Assembly: GCA_023212695.1 (NCBI GenBank)
Contig: JALCCG010000048.1
Span: forward strand, 39,220-103,219
Origin: Sporisorium sorghi
Lineage: Eukaryota > Basidiomycota > Ustilaginomycetes > Ustilaginales > Ustilaginaceae
Direction of reading: 5' to 3'
DNA length: 64,000 nt
Positions 26,919 through 35,074 of the stretch are shown in pieces. Under the pieces are notes generated by a model that saw nothing but the letters and a program-made list of their open reading frames with translations, did no database searches and was not told the DNA's origin. The position numbers and the translations under genes were made by a program. The number at the start of each line of letters is the position of its first letter. The stretch's first letter is position 1.

Positions 26919-27848
26919 ATGGAACGTTTGGAACCCCGGAGCGGTATGAGAAGCAGGGAAAGGAAACGGCTGTTCATCGGACTTTTATTTTTAAGTCCTT
27001 GGATATTCGGCTTCCTGGTCTTCCAGCTCTATCCGATCATCACGTCATTGTATTACAGCTTCACGGAGTATAACCTGTTTACCTCGCCTCAGTGGGTCGG
27101 ACTGGATAATTATGCGGAGATGGCCCAAGACGGCAAGATGCTCTCATCTCTGTACAATACCGCATTTATGGCTTTGTTCGGATTCTTTCCGCAGCTTGCG
27201 TACGCACTGGGCATTGCTCTGCTGTTAAATCAAAGCGTAAAAGGACTGTCCCTGTATCGGACGATTTATTTCCTGCCCACACTTGTCCCGGCTGTAGCGG
27301 GGTCATTGCTGTGGATTTGGCTGCTGAACGCGCAGTACGGTTTGGTCAATCAGATGCTGGGTGCGATCGGCCTGCCGGAGCCGAACTGGCTGATGGACGA
27401 GAACTGGACCAAGCCTTCGCTGATTTTGATGGGTTTTTGGGGGACCGGAACCATTACGATCATGTATTTGGCGGCACTGCAGGAAGTGCCCAGGATGTAT
27501 TATGAGGCCGCTTCCATTGATGGAGCGAACAAATGGCACAAGTTCTGGCATATCACATTGCCCGCCATCTCGCCCATGACCTTCTTTCAGCTCATTATGG
27601 GGCTCATCGGCTCCTTCCAATATTTCTCCCAAGGCTATGTGTTTGCGGAATCAAGCAACCAGGCCATTGGCGGACCGGGGAACTCGATTTTGTTCTATGC
27701 AATTTATTTGTTCCAAAATGCCTTCATGTTCCTGAAGATGGGGTACGCTTCAGCCATGGCATGGATATTGTTTGTGATTGTCCTGCTCCTGACCCTGTTA
27801 ATCTTCAAGACATCCAGCAGGTGGGTTTTCTATGGAGGTGAAAAATAA
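26919..27848 (+). CDS. Carbohydrate ABC importer permease, UgpA/MalF-like
   Basis: CUT1 permease, 309 aa, with six membrane segments and the EAA-type loop YYEAASIDGANKWHKFWHITLPAISP, which contacts the ATPase. The ATG at 26919 is preferred since GGAGGTGA lies 7 nt ahead; the longer frame has no site. Its stop codon overlaps the start of the second permease by one base (TAATG). It forms the membrane pore with the next gene product. Confidence 0.9.
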   Translation: MERLEPRSGMRSRERKRLFIGLLFLSPWIFGFLVFQLYPIITSLYYSFTEYNLFTSPQWVGLDNYAEMAQDGKMLSSLYNTAFMALFGFFPQLAYALGIALLLNQSVKGLSLYRTIYFLPTLVPAVAGSLLWIWLLNAQYGLVNQMLGAIGLPEPNWLMDENWTKPSLILMGFWGTGTITIMYLAALQEVPRMYYEAASIDGANKWHKFWHITLPAISPMTFFQLIMGLIGSFQYFSQGYVFAESSNQAIGGPGNSILFYAIYLFQNAFMFLKMGYASAMAWILFVIVLLLTLLIFKTSSRWVFYGGEK

Positions 27849-28681
27849 TGAACACGGCATCCATCGGCAGAAAGATCCTCCCGCATCTGCTATTGATCAT
27901 CGTTGGTCTGCTGTTTCTGGCACCCTTTGCGTGGCTGCTGCTGACGACCTTCAAGACGGAGGATGAAATCTTTGTCATTCCGATACAATGGATCCCCAAG
28001 GAATGGATATGGGATAACTACGTGAATGCGGTCAGCATGATCCCGTTCATTAAATACACCTGGAACACCGTCGTGATTGCCTTGATGAGTGTTGCCGGCG
28101 TGGTCCTGTTGTCACCGCTGGTGGCGTACGGCTTTTCGCGAATTCAATTTAAAGGCCGAAACCTGCTGTTTATTCTGATGCTCAGCACGCTGATGCTTCC
28201 CATGCAGGTAACCATGATACCGCTGTATGTTGTATTCAACAAAGTGAATCTGCTGAATTCCAACTGGCCCCTGGTGCTGTCCGCGTGGTTCGGTACGGGT
28301 ATGGCATACAATGTGTTTTTGATCCGGCAGTTTTTTAACGGCATTCCGATGGAGCTTACTGAATCTGCCAAAATCGACGGTGCGTCGGAGTTTCGCATCT
28401 ATGCCCAAATTGTGCTGCCGCTTGCCAAGCCGGCCCTTCTGACAATCGGGCTGTTTACGTTTCTGGCCGCATGGGGCGATTTCCAGGGAGCGTTGATCTA
28501 TCTTAACGACCAGGAGACATGGACACTGTCTATCGGGCTTAAGCAGTTTATTCGGGAGAATGGGGTGGCATGGGGGCCATTAATGGCAGCTGCTACGCTG
28601 TTTACGATTCCGATCATCATCCTGTATTTCTTCGTTCAGAAGAAGTTTATCGAAGGTATTACCATTACGGGGCTGAAGTAA
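27848..28681 (+). CDS. Carbohydrate ABC importer permease, UgpE/MalG-like
   Basis: Second CUT1 permease, 277 aa, six membrane segments, EAA-loop ELTESAKIDGASEFRIYAQIVLPLAKPAL. It is translationally coupled to the first permease and followed after 46 nt by nanE, so transport and metabolism are on one transcript. Confidence 0.9.
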   Translation: MNTASIGRKILPHLLLIIVGLLFLAPFAWLLLTTFKTEDEIFVIPIQWIPKEWIWDNYVNAVSMIPFIKYTWNTVVIALMSVAGVVLLSPLVAYGFSRIQFKGRNLLFILMLSTLMLPMQVTMIPLYVVFNKVNLLNSNWPLVLSAWFGTGMAYNVFLIRQFFNGIPMELTESAKIDGASEFRIYAQIVLPLAKPALLTIGLFTFLAAWGDFQGALIYLNDQETWTLSIGLKQFIRENGVAWGPLMAAATLFTIPIIILYFFVQKKFIEGITITGLK

Positions 28682-28727
28682 GCGATCGATCACACATTTC
28701 ATTCTAAAACAGATGTAGGAGCTAATT

Positions 28728-29414
28728 ATGAGGCGAATGATTACAGATAGAGGATTAGTGGTGTCTTGTCAGGCATATGAGGGTGAGCCGCTGTTTGGGC
28801 CTCTGCATATGGCCGAAATGGCGAAAGCAGCCGTGCTCGGCGGCGCAATTGGCATTCGGGCCAATGGGACGGCCGATATTTCCGCGATTAAAGCGGCTGT
28901 TAACGTTCCGGTTATCGGCCTGCTGAAACGGCAAGTCGAAGAGTATCCTGTTTACATCACGCCGACTCTGGAGGATGCCCTTGCTGTCCATGAGGCAGGC
29001 GCCGATATCGTGGCCATGGACGGGACGCGGAGGCCGAGACCGGATGGAAGAACACTGAAAGAGGTTGTGGAGGAACTGATGGGTCAGGGGATCCATGTGA
29101 TGGCAGATGTATCCACTTTGGAAGAGGGGTTATATGCTGCCGATTTAGGCGTTCACTATATTTCCACGACGTTGTCGGGGTACACCTCGTACAGTCTCGA
29201 CACCCATAAACCGGATATCGGATTGGTTGCCCGGCTGGTGCAGGAAACGCGGCTCCCCGTTATAGCGGAGGGCAGGTTTACCAGCGCAGATGAGATGATT
29301 CAGGCTCTCAATGCCGGTGCCAGGTTTGTTGTGGTCGGCAGTGCGATTACACGCCCCCAGGACATTACCGAGCGTTATCGGAAGTCGATTGAAGCTGCAG
29401 TGGATTTGAACTAG
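28728..29414 (+). CDS. nanE: N-acetylmannosamine-6-phosphate 2-epimerase
   Basis: NanE converts ManNAc-6-phosphate to GlcNAc-6-phosphate for entry into amino-sugar catabolism. The 228-aa TIM-barrel protein has the N-terminal GLVVSCQAYEGEPLFGP, the segment GAIGIRANGTADISAIK, the catalytic-region VIGLLKR with Lys, DIVAMDGTRRPRP and PVIAEGRFTSADEM, all typical of the family. AGGAG lies 6 nt ahead of the ATG. With the ROK kinase it forms a two-step ManNAc route. No sialic acid lyase (nanA) is present, which argues against free sialic acid as the immediate substrate. Confidence 0.93.
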   Translation: MRRMITDRGLVVSCQAYEGEPLFGPLHMAEMAKAAVLGGAIGIRANGTADISAIKAAVNVPVIGLLKRQVEEYPVYITPTLEDALAVHEAGADIVAMDGTRRPRPDGRTLKEVVEELMGQGIHVMADVSTLEEGLYAADLGVHYISTTLSGYTSYSLDTHKPDIGLVARLVQETRLPVIAEGRFTSADEMIQALNAGARFVVVGSAITRPQDITERYRKSIEAAVDLN

Positions 29415-29592
29415 GGAAAGCGCAGGGGGAGTAACACAGCAAAGATAAAGATACTTGAAGGCATGTAAGGAGGTGAGATGACGTAACGGAGTGAGCCTGC
29501 TGTGCCGGCAAGGATATAGGGAGAATGGATAGTCCGGCACGATGAAGAGCGGTGAGCGATCAGGAAGATTGATATGAGGAGGGTAATTCAAT

Positions 29593-31512
29593 ATGCGTTC
29601 TATAAAACAGCGGATATCCTTAGCCATGATGTTGGTCATGATGTTCTCGATTGTTCCCTTAACGTATGCAGACGAGGCTCAATCGGGAGTTCGAAATCTG
29701 GCAAGAGATGCAACCTACACTTGGTCGGAAGCTCCCGAAAGTGCTTATCCCGATCCGGGAAACAAGCTGAATGACGGAATACACGGAACTCGCAACGTGC
29801 TTGATCCTGCATGGGTCGGGCATCTTCGCAAAAAAACGCGGGAGGTCGTGTTTGATCTGGGCGAACCCAAATCCATCTCGGGCATTAACGCGCGTTTTTT
29901 GCAGGATTGGCCGGGTTCAGCGATTCTGTTTCCCTTAACGGTATCGATGTACGTCTCGGACGATAATGTTCACTGGGCGAACTTGACGAATAAAGCAACA
30001 CAGACATTATGGGTGGATGGTCCGCCTGTAGATGAAACTTACGCTTGGGATAGTCAAGCAGATGGTGTACCCGGTTTTGATGAGGCGGAGTTCGCTTATG
30101 CGCGTTATGTGAAGGTGACCTTCTCTATGCATACAAGAGCCTGGACCTTCATCGATGAAATCGAGATCACCGGTACGGATGGCAAAGCTTCCGGCGCGGT
30201 CCAGCTTCCGGCGCAAGACTTCAACTATTTGCAGCCGGGAGAGGCAACTGCGGGCATTCATAATCTGTCCCTCTTGTACAATGGACAGTATGCGAATGGG
30301 GAAGGTGACTGGAGCAAGGAGGAGATCATTCCCCAGATCAGTTACGTGAACCAGGATGGAGAACCGGTGGATTGGCTCTTTGACGGGGTTCTTACGCTCG
30401 GGTTGATATCGCCGGATGGGCGTGACTATGGCGGCGGCGCGAACCTGAAGGACTGGAATTGGTACCTTGACAAAACGTTTGACGCGGATGGTGAGATGTA
30501 CCAGCTCAATGAAGCCACCAAGGAGGTAGGAGTCAAGCTGGGACAGCCTGACCACAAAACCAAAGTCGTTGTAATGATCCCGGATACAGGTGAGTATCAA
30601 ACCGACTTTGGTGACGTGGACGGAGATGGAATCTCCGAAAACTTTAATGGTGGGGCTATTGGCGAGGAGTCGGCCATGGCGAACAGGCAAAAGGCGATCC
30701 GCTGGTGGATGGACGAAGTGCTGCAGCGTTGGGACACTAACCAATACTCGAACCTGGAGCTGGTCGGTTTATACTGGTTGTCCGAACAGGTAAGCACAAG
30801 CGCTTCCGGACCGGATATGCTGAAATATGTGAATGGCCAAATTCATGACGAAGGACTGAACTCTTTCTGGATCCCTCATTTCTTGGCTTATAAGAGTTAT
30901 ATGTGGGATGAGGTCGGATTTGATGCGGTGGCATTCCAGCCGAACTATTTCTTCGAAGACATGGGTAATGAGCGTCTGGACGATGCGGCCTACACAGCCA
31001 AACGGTTCGGAATGGGCGTTGAGATCGAATTTGACGGACGGATGTTGAGCGATCAAGTATTCCGTAACCGGTATAAGGAATATCTGGACGGAGGCGTAAA
31101 GTACGGGTATATGAAGGATGCGTTCAAAGCGTATTACATGGGCTCCGGTCCGGTGTTGAGAGATGCGGCGACAAGCCAGGATCCGGATATCCGAATGATG
31201 TATGACTGGCTGTATCAGTTTGTTAAAGGGACGTACCAGCTGGAAAATACCGGTTCTCTGCACCTGAAAGGGCTGGTGGATCAACTGGAGCAGGCAGGTG
31301 AATTTGCGAACCAAGGGGCTGCCCGTTCGCTGGTTGCAAAGTTGGATTCGGTCATCCGCTTCGAAGAGAAAGGGAACAAGAAGCAGGCAGCCCACCATTT
31401 GGACGGCTTTATGAAATTGCTGGATAGCCATAAGCAGAGTGGGGCGGTATCGGCCAAAGCCTATCCCTTGCTAAAGGCAAACGGCGAGTATTTGGCAAAG
31501 CATTTGCAGTAG
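29593..31512 (+). CDS. Large secreted protein: DUF4855-like with C-terminal FIMAH-like domain
   Basis: A 639-aa exported protein. A signal peptide (to about residue 27) leads to a beta-rich region that looks like a discoidin/F5-8C carbohydrate-binding domain (VRNLARDATYTWSEAPESAYPDPGNKLNDG... to FIDEIEITG, about 33-195). A central domain of about 350 residues (YLQPGEATAGIHNLSLLYNGQY; VVVMIPDTGEYQTDFG; GLYWLSEQVS; FWIPHFLAYKSYMWDEVGFDAVAFQPNYFFED) resembles DUF4855 and has features of a hydrolase-like barrel. The C-terminal 80 residues resemble the FIMAH helical domain (LKGLVDQLEQAGEFANQGAARSLVAKL). GAGGAGG lies ahead of the start, 178 nt after nanE. It may release the sugar imported by the operon; activity is not proven. 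Confidence 0.7.
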   Translation: MRSIKQRISLAMMLVMMFSIVPLTYADEAQSGVRNLARDATYTWSEAPESAYPDPGNKLNDGIHGTRNVLDPAWVGHLRKKTREVVFDLGEPKSISGINARFLQDWPGSAILFPLTVSMYVSDDNVHWANLTNKATQTLWVDGPPVDETYAWDSQADGVPGFDEAEFAYARYVKVTFSMHTRAWTFIDEIEITGTDGKASGAVQLPAQDFNYLQPGEATAGIHNLSLLYNGQYANGEGDWSKEEIIPQISYVNQDGEPVDWLFDGVLTLGLISPDGRDYGGGANLKDWNWYLDKTFDADGEMYQLNEATKEVGVKLGQPDHKTKVVVMIPDTGEYQTDFGDVDGDGISENFNGGAIGEESAMANRQKAIRWWMDEVLQRWDTNQYSNLELVGLYWLSEQVSTSASGPDMLKYVNGQIHDEGLNSFWIPHFLAYKSYMWDEVGFDAVAFQPNYFFEDMGNERLDDAAYTAKRFGMGVEIEFDGRMLSDQVFRNRYKEYLDGGVKYGYMKDAFKAYYMGSGPVLRDAATSQDPDIRMMYDWLYQFVKGTYQLENTGSLHLKGLVDQLEQAGEFANQGAARSLVAKLDSVIRFEEKGNKKQAAHHLDGFMKLLDSHKQSGAVSAKAYPLLKANGEYLAKHLQ

Positions 31513-31556
31513 CCTTTGACGGAAAATATGTTTGCTGCCAAGCGGGCATGCATGGG

Positions 31557-31580
31557 GAAAGCGGCAGAAATTTCCGCTTT
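31557..31580 (+). terminator. First terminator after the DUF4855-like gene
   Basis: AAAGCGG (31558-31564) pairs with CCGCTTT (31574-31580), followed by a short T-run. Confidence 0.6.
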
Positions 31581-31600
31581 TAGCCGGGAATGATGTGAAG

Positions 31601-31641
31601 GGAGCCCAAGGTATTCAGGGTTAATGGCCGTGGGCTCCTTT
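31601..31641 (+). terminator. Second terminator after the DUF4855-like gene
   Basis: GGAGCCCA (31601-31608) pairs perfectly with TGGGCTCC (31631-31638), followed by TTT. Confidence 0.7.
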
Positions 31642-31713
31642 AAGATAAATCAGGATATTCGCCGTCAACAGCGATCGGAAGATTCTTCGTCTCGCAGCGT
31701 CCTTATAATAGAC

Positions 31714-31757
31714 AAAGGGGTCGCCCTCAGGTCAAGTGACTGGGACGGCCCCTGTTT
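31714..31757 (-). terminator. Terminator of the MalY-type gene
   Basis: On the minus strand AGGGGCCGTCCC pairs with GGGCGACCCCT with small mismatches and is followed by TTTG. It lies 23 nt after the stop codon. Confidence 0.7.
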
Positions 31758-31779
31758 ATCGTTAGATCGCTAATTGATT

Positions 31780-32961
31780 TTACGCTTTCCGCCAAACCTC
31801 GATGGCTTGATGCAGGCGAGACAGCGCCTCTTGAACGGTGGCGCGCGTACAAGCCAAGTTCATGCGCATAAAGCCCTCGCCATCCTTGCCGAAGGAAGCG
31901 CCGCTGTTTAATCCAAGCTTGGCTTCATGAACCAGGAAGCGGGTCAGCTCTTCGTGAGACAAGCCCATCTGCCGGAAATCGATCCATAGCAGGTAAGTAG
32001 CTTCCGGCATAAATACCTTCAGCTCAGGCAGGTGCTCTTGTGCGTAATTCCGAACAAGCTCCATGTTCCCGCGAATGTATACCAGGAGCTCATCCAGCCA
32101 TGGCTCGCCCTCACGATAAGCGGCCTCGGTGGCAGCAGCACCCATTGGTGTGATAGAGCCGATGGAGTATCGGTTCAGTATTTTACGGAACTTGCTGCGC
32201 AGCTGTGCATTCGGAATGATCATGTTCGCCGTATTCAGGCCAGCGATATTAAACGTCTTGCTCGGTGCGGTGCAGATGATGGAACGCCCCTCGGCATCCT
32301 CCGATAGAGCTGCGAATGGTGTATGGCCGCCTTGCTCGAATACAAGGTCCGCATGGATCTCATCGGATACAACGAGTACATCATATTGCTGGCACAGGGA
32401 GGCCAGACGCTCCAATTCCTCTTTGCTCCACACCCGGCCCACCGGGTTGTGCGGACTGCACAGAATGATCATTTTGACATTGCCGGTAGAGAAGCTGTTC
32501 TCCAGATCCTCAAAATCCATCGAGTAATCCCCATCTTCGCTCAGGCGAAGCGGATTATGTATAAGCTCACGCCCATGCTCCTGTACGACGCGGTAGAACG
32601 GCGGATAAACCGGTGTCTGGATGACGACTTGGTCACCCGGCTCGGTGAATGCATCCACGATGAGGCTGAGTGCCGGAACCACACCCGGACAGAATTGAAT
32701 CCATTCCTGCTGGATCGTCCAGCTGTGGCGGTTCTTCATCCAATCAGCAATGGCCCCCCGGTACGACTCGGTTGGGAACGTATAGCCGAATACGCCATGT
32801 TCCACCCGTTTATGCAGCGCCTCTACAACGGCGGGAGGTGCGGCAAAGTCCATGTCGGCCACCCACATCGGAAGTGCGTCGGGTACGCCGAAGACGGTGG
32901 GGACATTGTCCCACTTCTGACAGTTGGTGCAGGTACGGTCAATCGCAAGATCAAAATTCAT
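31780..32961 (-). CDS. patB: MalY/PatB family PLP-dependent cystathionine beta-lyase/aminotransferase
   Basis: A 393-aa fold-type I PLP enzyme of the MalY/PatB group, which cleaves C-S bonds (cystathionine to homocysteine) or acts as an aminotransferase. Family landmarks are the N-terminal WDNVPTVFGVPDALPMWVADMDFAAPPAVVEAL, the cofactor-binding SPHNPVGRVWSKEEL, DEIHADLVFE and the PLP lysine in TAPSKTFNIAGL. AGGAGG precedes the ATG by 8 nt. It could be co-transcribed after the AEC transporter 33 nt upstream, which suggests a link to sulfur amino acids or small carboxylates. Confidence 0.88.
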   Translation of the reverse strand: MNFDLAIDRTCTNCQKWDNVPTVFGVPDALPMWVADMDFAAPPAVVEALHKRVEHGVFGYTFPTESYRGAIADWMKNRHSWTIQQEWIQFCPGVVPALSLIVDAFTEPGDQVVIQTPVYPPFYRVVQEHGRELIHNPLRLSEDGDYSMDFEDLENSFSTGNVKMIILCSPHNPVGRVWSKEELERLASLCQQYDVLVVSDEIHADLVFEQGGHTPFAALSEDAEGRSIICTAPSKTFNIAGLNTANMIIPNAQLRSKFRKILNRYSIGSITPMGAAATEAAYREGEPWLDELLVYIRGNMELVRNYAQEHLPELKVFMPEATYLLWIDFRQMGLSHEELTRFLVHEAKLGLNSGASFGKDGEGFMRMNLACTRATVQEALSRLHQAIEVWRKA

Positions 32962-32994
32962 ATGTAATTCCTCCTAGCTGAGATAAGTTAGACT

Positions 32995-33918
32995 TTAGGC
33001 TATAAATTTGGCTAATGTGATTAAGCCGGTAATCGTAATTACGTTTAGTATGGTCGATATCAGGACGGTTTGTGCAGCAAAATCAGGCTCATTCTGATAT
33101 TCTTCCGCCAGAATGGATGAATTGACCCCGACCGGCATGCCGGAGGCGATGATGAGCGCTTGAGCCGGGATGCCTTTGAGCCCGAGGAGCAGTACAATCA
33201 GAATGCCGATCGCAGGCGCAATCAGAAGACGCAGCAGAACGCTCAGATATACATCAAGGCGGCGCAGGCGAAGCGGATATTTGATAATCTGTGCGCCCAG
33301 CGTCAGCAGAGCGATTGCCACCATGGATTGGTCCGCATACGTAAGCGGCTGTGATATAAAGACCGGGAGCGGCAGAGCCAGGGCATGCAGCAGGATTCCG
33401 ATGACGAGGGCATAGGGGACGGGCATTTTCAAGAAGCCGATAATGGCTTGTTTGTATAACCCTTCCGTCTTGGCGCCTTGAATGGAAATAACTCCGTATG
33501 TGAACGTAAGGAGACTCTGAAAGGACATGATGAGCGCTTGAACCGAGCCGGCCATCGGATCGCCCTTGAAGGCCAGATCATTGATCGGAAGGCCGTAATT
33601 GCCTGAGTTGTCCAGCAGCAGGCTATTGGTAAACGCGGCTTTCATACCCCGATTGAACCTGCGCTGTTTGGCAACCAGCATGCTGATCAGGTAGAGGACA
33701 CCGATATAGAGCGCATAGAACAAGGCCACCATGCCCAGCAGCTGCGGCGACATCTTGGATTCATACATACTCATAAATACGGCTGCAGGCGTAATGTAAT
33801 AAAAGTTGATCTTCGCGAGTGTGTACAAATCGAGCTTAAAGGCATATTGCATAATGATGCCAAAGCCTATCAGGACAAAGATGGGGAGAACCACTTCGAG
33901 TAAAATGTCGGCGATCAT
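32995..33918 (-). CDS. AEC family transporter (auxin-efflux-carrier-like permease)
   Basis: A 307-aa membrane protein with about ten hydrophobic segments split by a polar middle, as in the AEC family of carboxylate/auxin carriers. Matching segments include IFVLIGFGIIMQYAF, the central FTNSLLLDNSGNYGLPINDLAFKGD (the conserved Asn-Tyr-Gly region) and the C-terminal IASGMPVGVNSSILAEEY. The gene is upstream of the MalY-type gene on the same strand with a 33-nt gap. The substrate is unknown; malate or amino-acid derivatives are typical. Confidence 0.85.
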   Translation of the reverse strand: MIADILLEVVLPIFVLIGFGIIMQYAFKLDLYTLAKINFYYITPAAVFMSMYESKMSPQLLGMVALFYALYIGVLYLISMLVAKQRRFNRGMKAAFTNSLLLDNSGNYGLPINDLAFKGDPMAGSVQALIMSFQSLLTFTYGVISIQGAKTEGLYKQAIIGFLKMPVPYALVIGILLHALALPLPVFISQPLTYADQSMVAIALLTLGAQIIKYPLRLRRLDVYLSVLLRLLIAPAIGILIVLLLGLKGIPAQALIIASGMPVGVNSSILAEEYQNEPDFAAQTVLISTILNVITITGLITLAKFIA

Positions 33919-34090
33919 GCTGTAGTCATCTTCTTTCCATGAGTGTTACCTTTAGGTGAATATCCGGCTGTTCGTGTTAGACCATGTCATTATATCATGA
34001 CCATGCAGTGTTGACACTTGATTCCGTATGGAAAAAAAGAATCGGGATTCCACCAACCTATGACCATCTCTAGTTATGTTCGCATTACGC

Positions 34091-34132
34091 AAAAAGGGTG
34101 CTTCCCGTGGCCAATGGCCAGGAAACACCCTT
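34091..34132 (-). terminator. Terminator of the short-chain dehydrogenase gene
   Basis: On the minus strand AAGGGTG pairs with CACCCTT, with an inner GGCC stem, and is followed by TTTTTG. It lies 40 nt after the stop codon. The rest of the gap to 33918 shows no other feature. Confidence 0.75.
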
Positions 34133-34171
34133 GAATCAATATAGCAATATAACGCCAGCCTCAGCGCGTCA

Positions 34172-34891
34172 TTATTGCGGGTTGGTTGTCCAAATCCCGG
34201 CGGATTTGACAAATACCCGCTGCGGCAGCTTGAGTGCCGCCAGCACAAGCTCGGCCACGTCTTCCGGCTGCATCATCCGGTCCTCGTCCCCAATCTTAAG
34301 ACCGGCGTTAACGGCAAGATCCGTGTTGACGGTGCTTGGGGTCAGGGCGGTTACACGGATGTTATGTTTGCGTACCTCCTGCAGTACGGCTTCAGTCAGT
34401 CCCATAACGGCAAATTTAGAAGCGTTGTAAGCAGACCCCGTGGCAAAACCACGCTCTCCGGCCGTGGAGGAGATGTTGACGATATCTCCCTTGTTATGCT
34501 CAATCATGCCAGGCAGCGCTGCGCGCAGCATATAATACGTGCCCATCAGATTGACATCAACGATGCGTTTCCATGCTTCCGGCTCCATATCCAGCAGATT
34601 CCCAAACTGGGCAATTCCCGCATTGTTAATCAGAATGTCCACCGAGCCCAGCTCCATGTTCACCGCGGCAAAAGCTGCCTCTGCCTCACTTTGCACAGAA
34701 ACATCGGCAACAGCAGCTACCGCTCTGACGCCATATTGTTCTACAATCAGGGCGCTAAGCGGCTCCAGGTCCGAGGCAGTGCGGGCAACGAGCCCAACAT
34801 GCACGCCTTCCTTGGCAAGAGCGATGGCTAGGGCGCGTCCGATCCCTTTGCCTGCACCCGTTATCAGGGCTGTTTTATTCTGTAGGCTCAT
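34172..34891 (-). CDS. Short-chain dehydrogenase/reductase, 3-oxoacyl-ACP-reductase-like
   Basis: Classical NAD(P)-dependent SDR, 239 aa, with the cofactor motif TGAGKGIG (near residues 11-18), NNAG, and the catalytic Ser-Tyr-Lys set in NISSTAGERGFATGSAYNASKF. This subgroup is commonly annotated as 3-ketoacyl-ACP reductase, but many members act on other carbonyls, so FabG activity is not assured. The start at MSLQNK is chosen because AAGGAGTGAAGG lies ahead; the longer frame adds 46 non-family residues. It is divergent from the large methyltransferase gene. Confidence 0.88.
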   Translation of the reverse strand: MSLQNKTALITGAGKGIGRALAIALAKEGVHVGLVARTASDLEPLSALIVEQYGVRAVAAVADVSVQSEAEAAFAAVNMELGSVDILINNAGIAQFGNLLDMEPEAWKRIVDVNLMGTYYMLRAALPGMIEHNKGDIVNISSTAGERGFATGSAYNASKFAVMGLTEAVLQEVRKHNIRVTALTPSTVNTDLAVNAGLKIGDEDRMMQPEDVAELVLAALKLPQRVFVKSAGIWTTNPQ

Positions 34892-35074
34892 GACCTTCAC
34901 TCCTTCACATAAATAAAAAATATGGTTTCGTTGACCAGTATACCCTGATCCTATACCAACTACCAAATGTGGCGATCCATCGACTGGGAATTTGTTATAA
35001 TCGTAGCAGCATGAAAGCATGAAATACATAACCGTTCATTTGATTACAGGAATACAGGAAGTGGAGGATCAACT

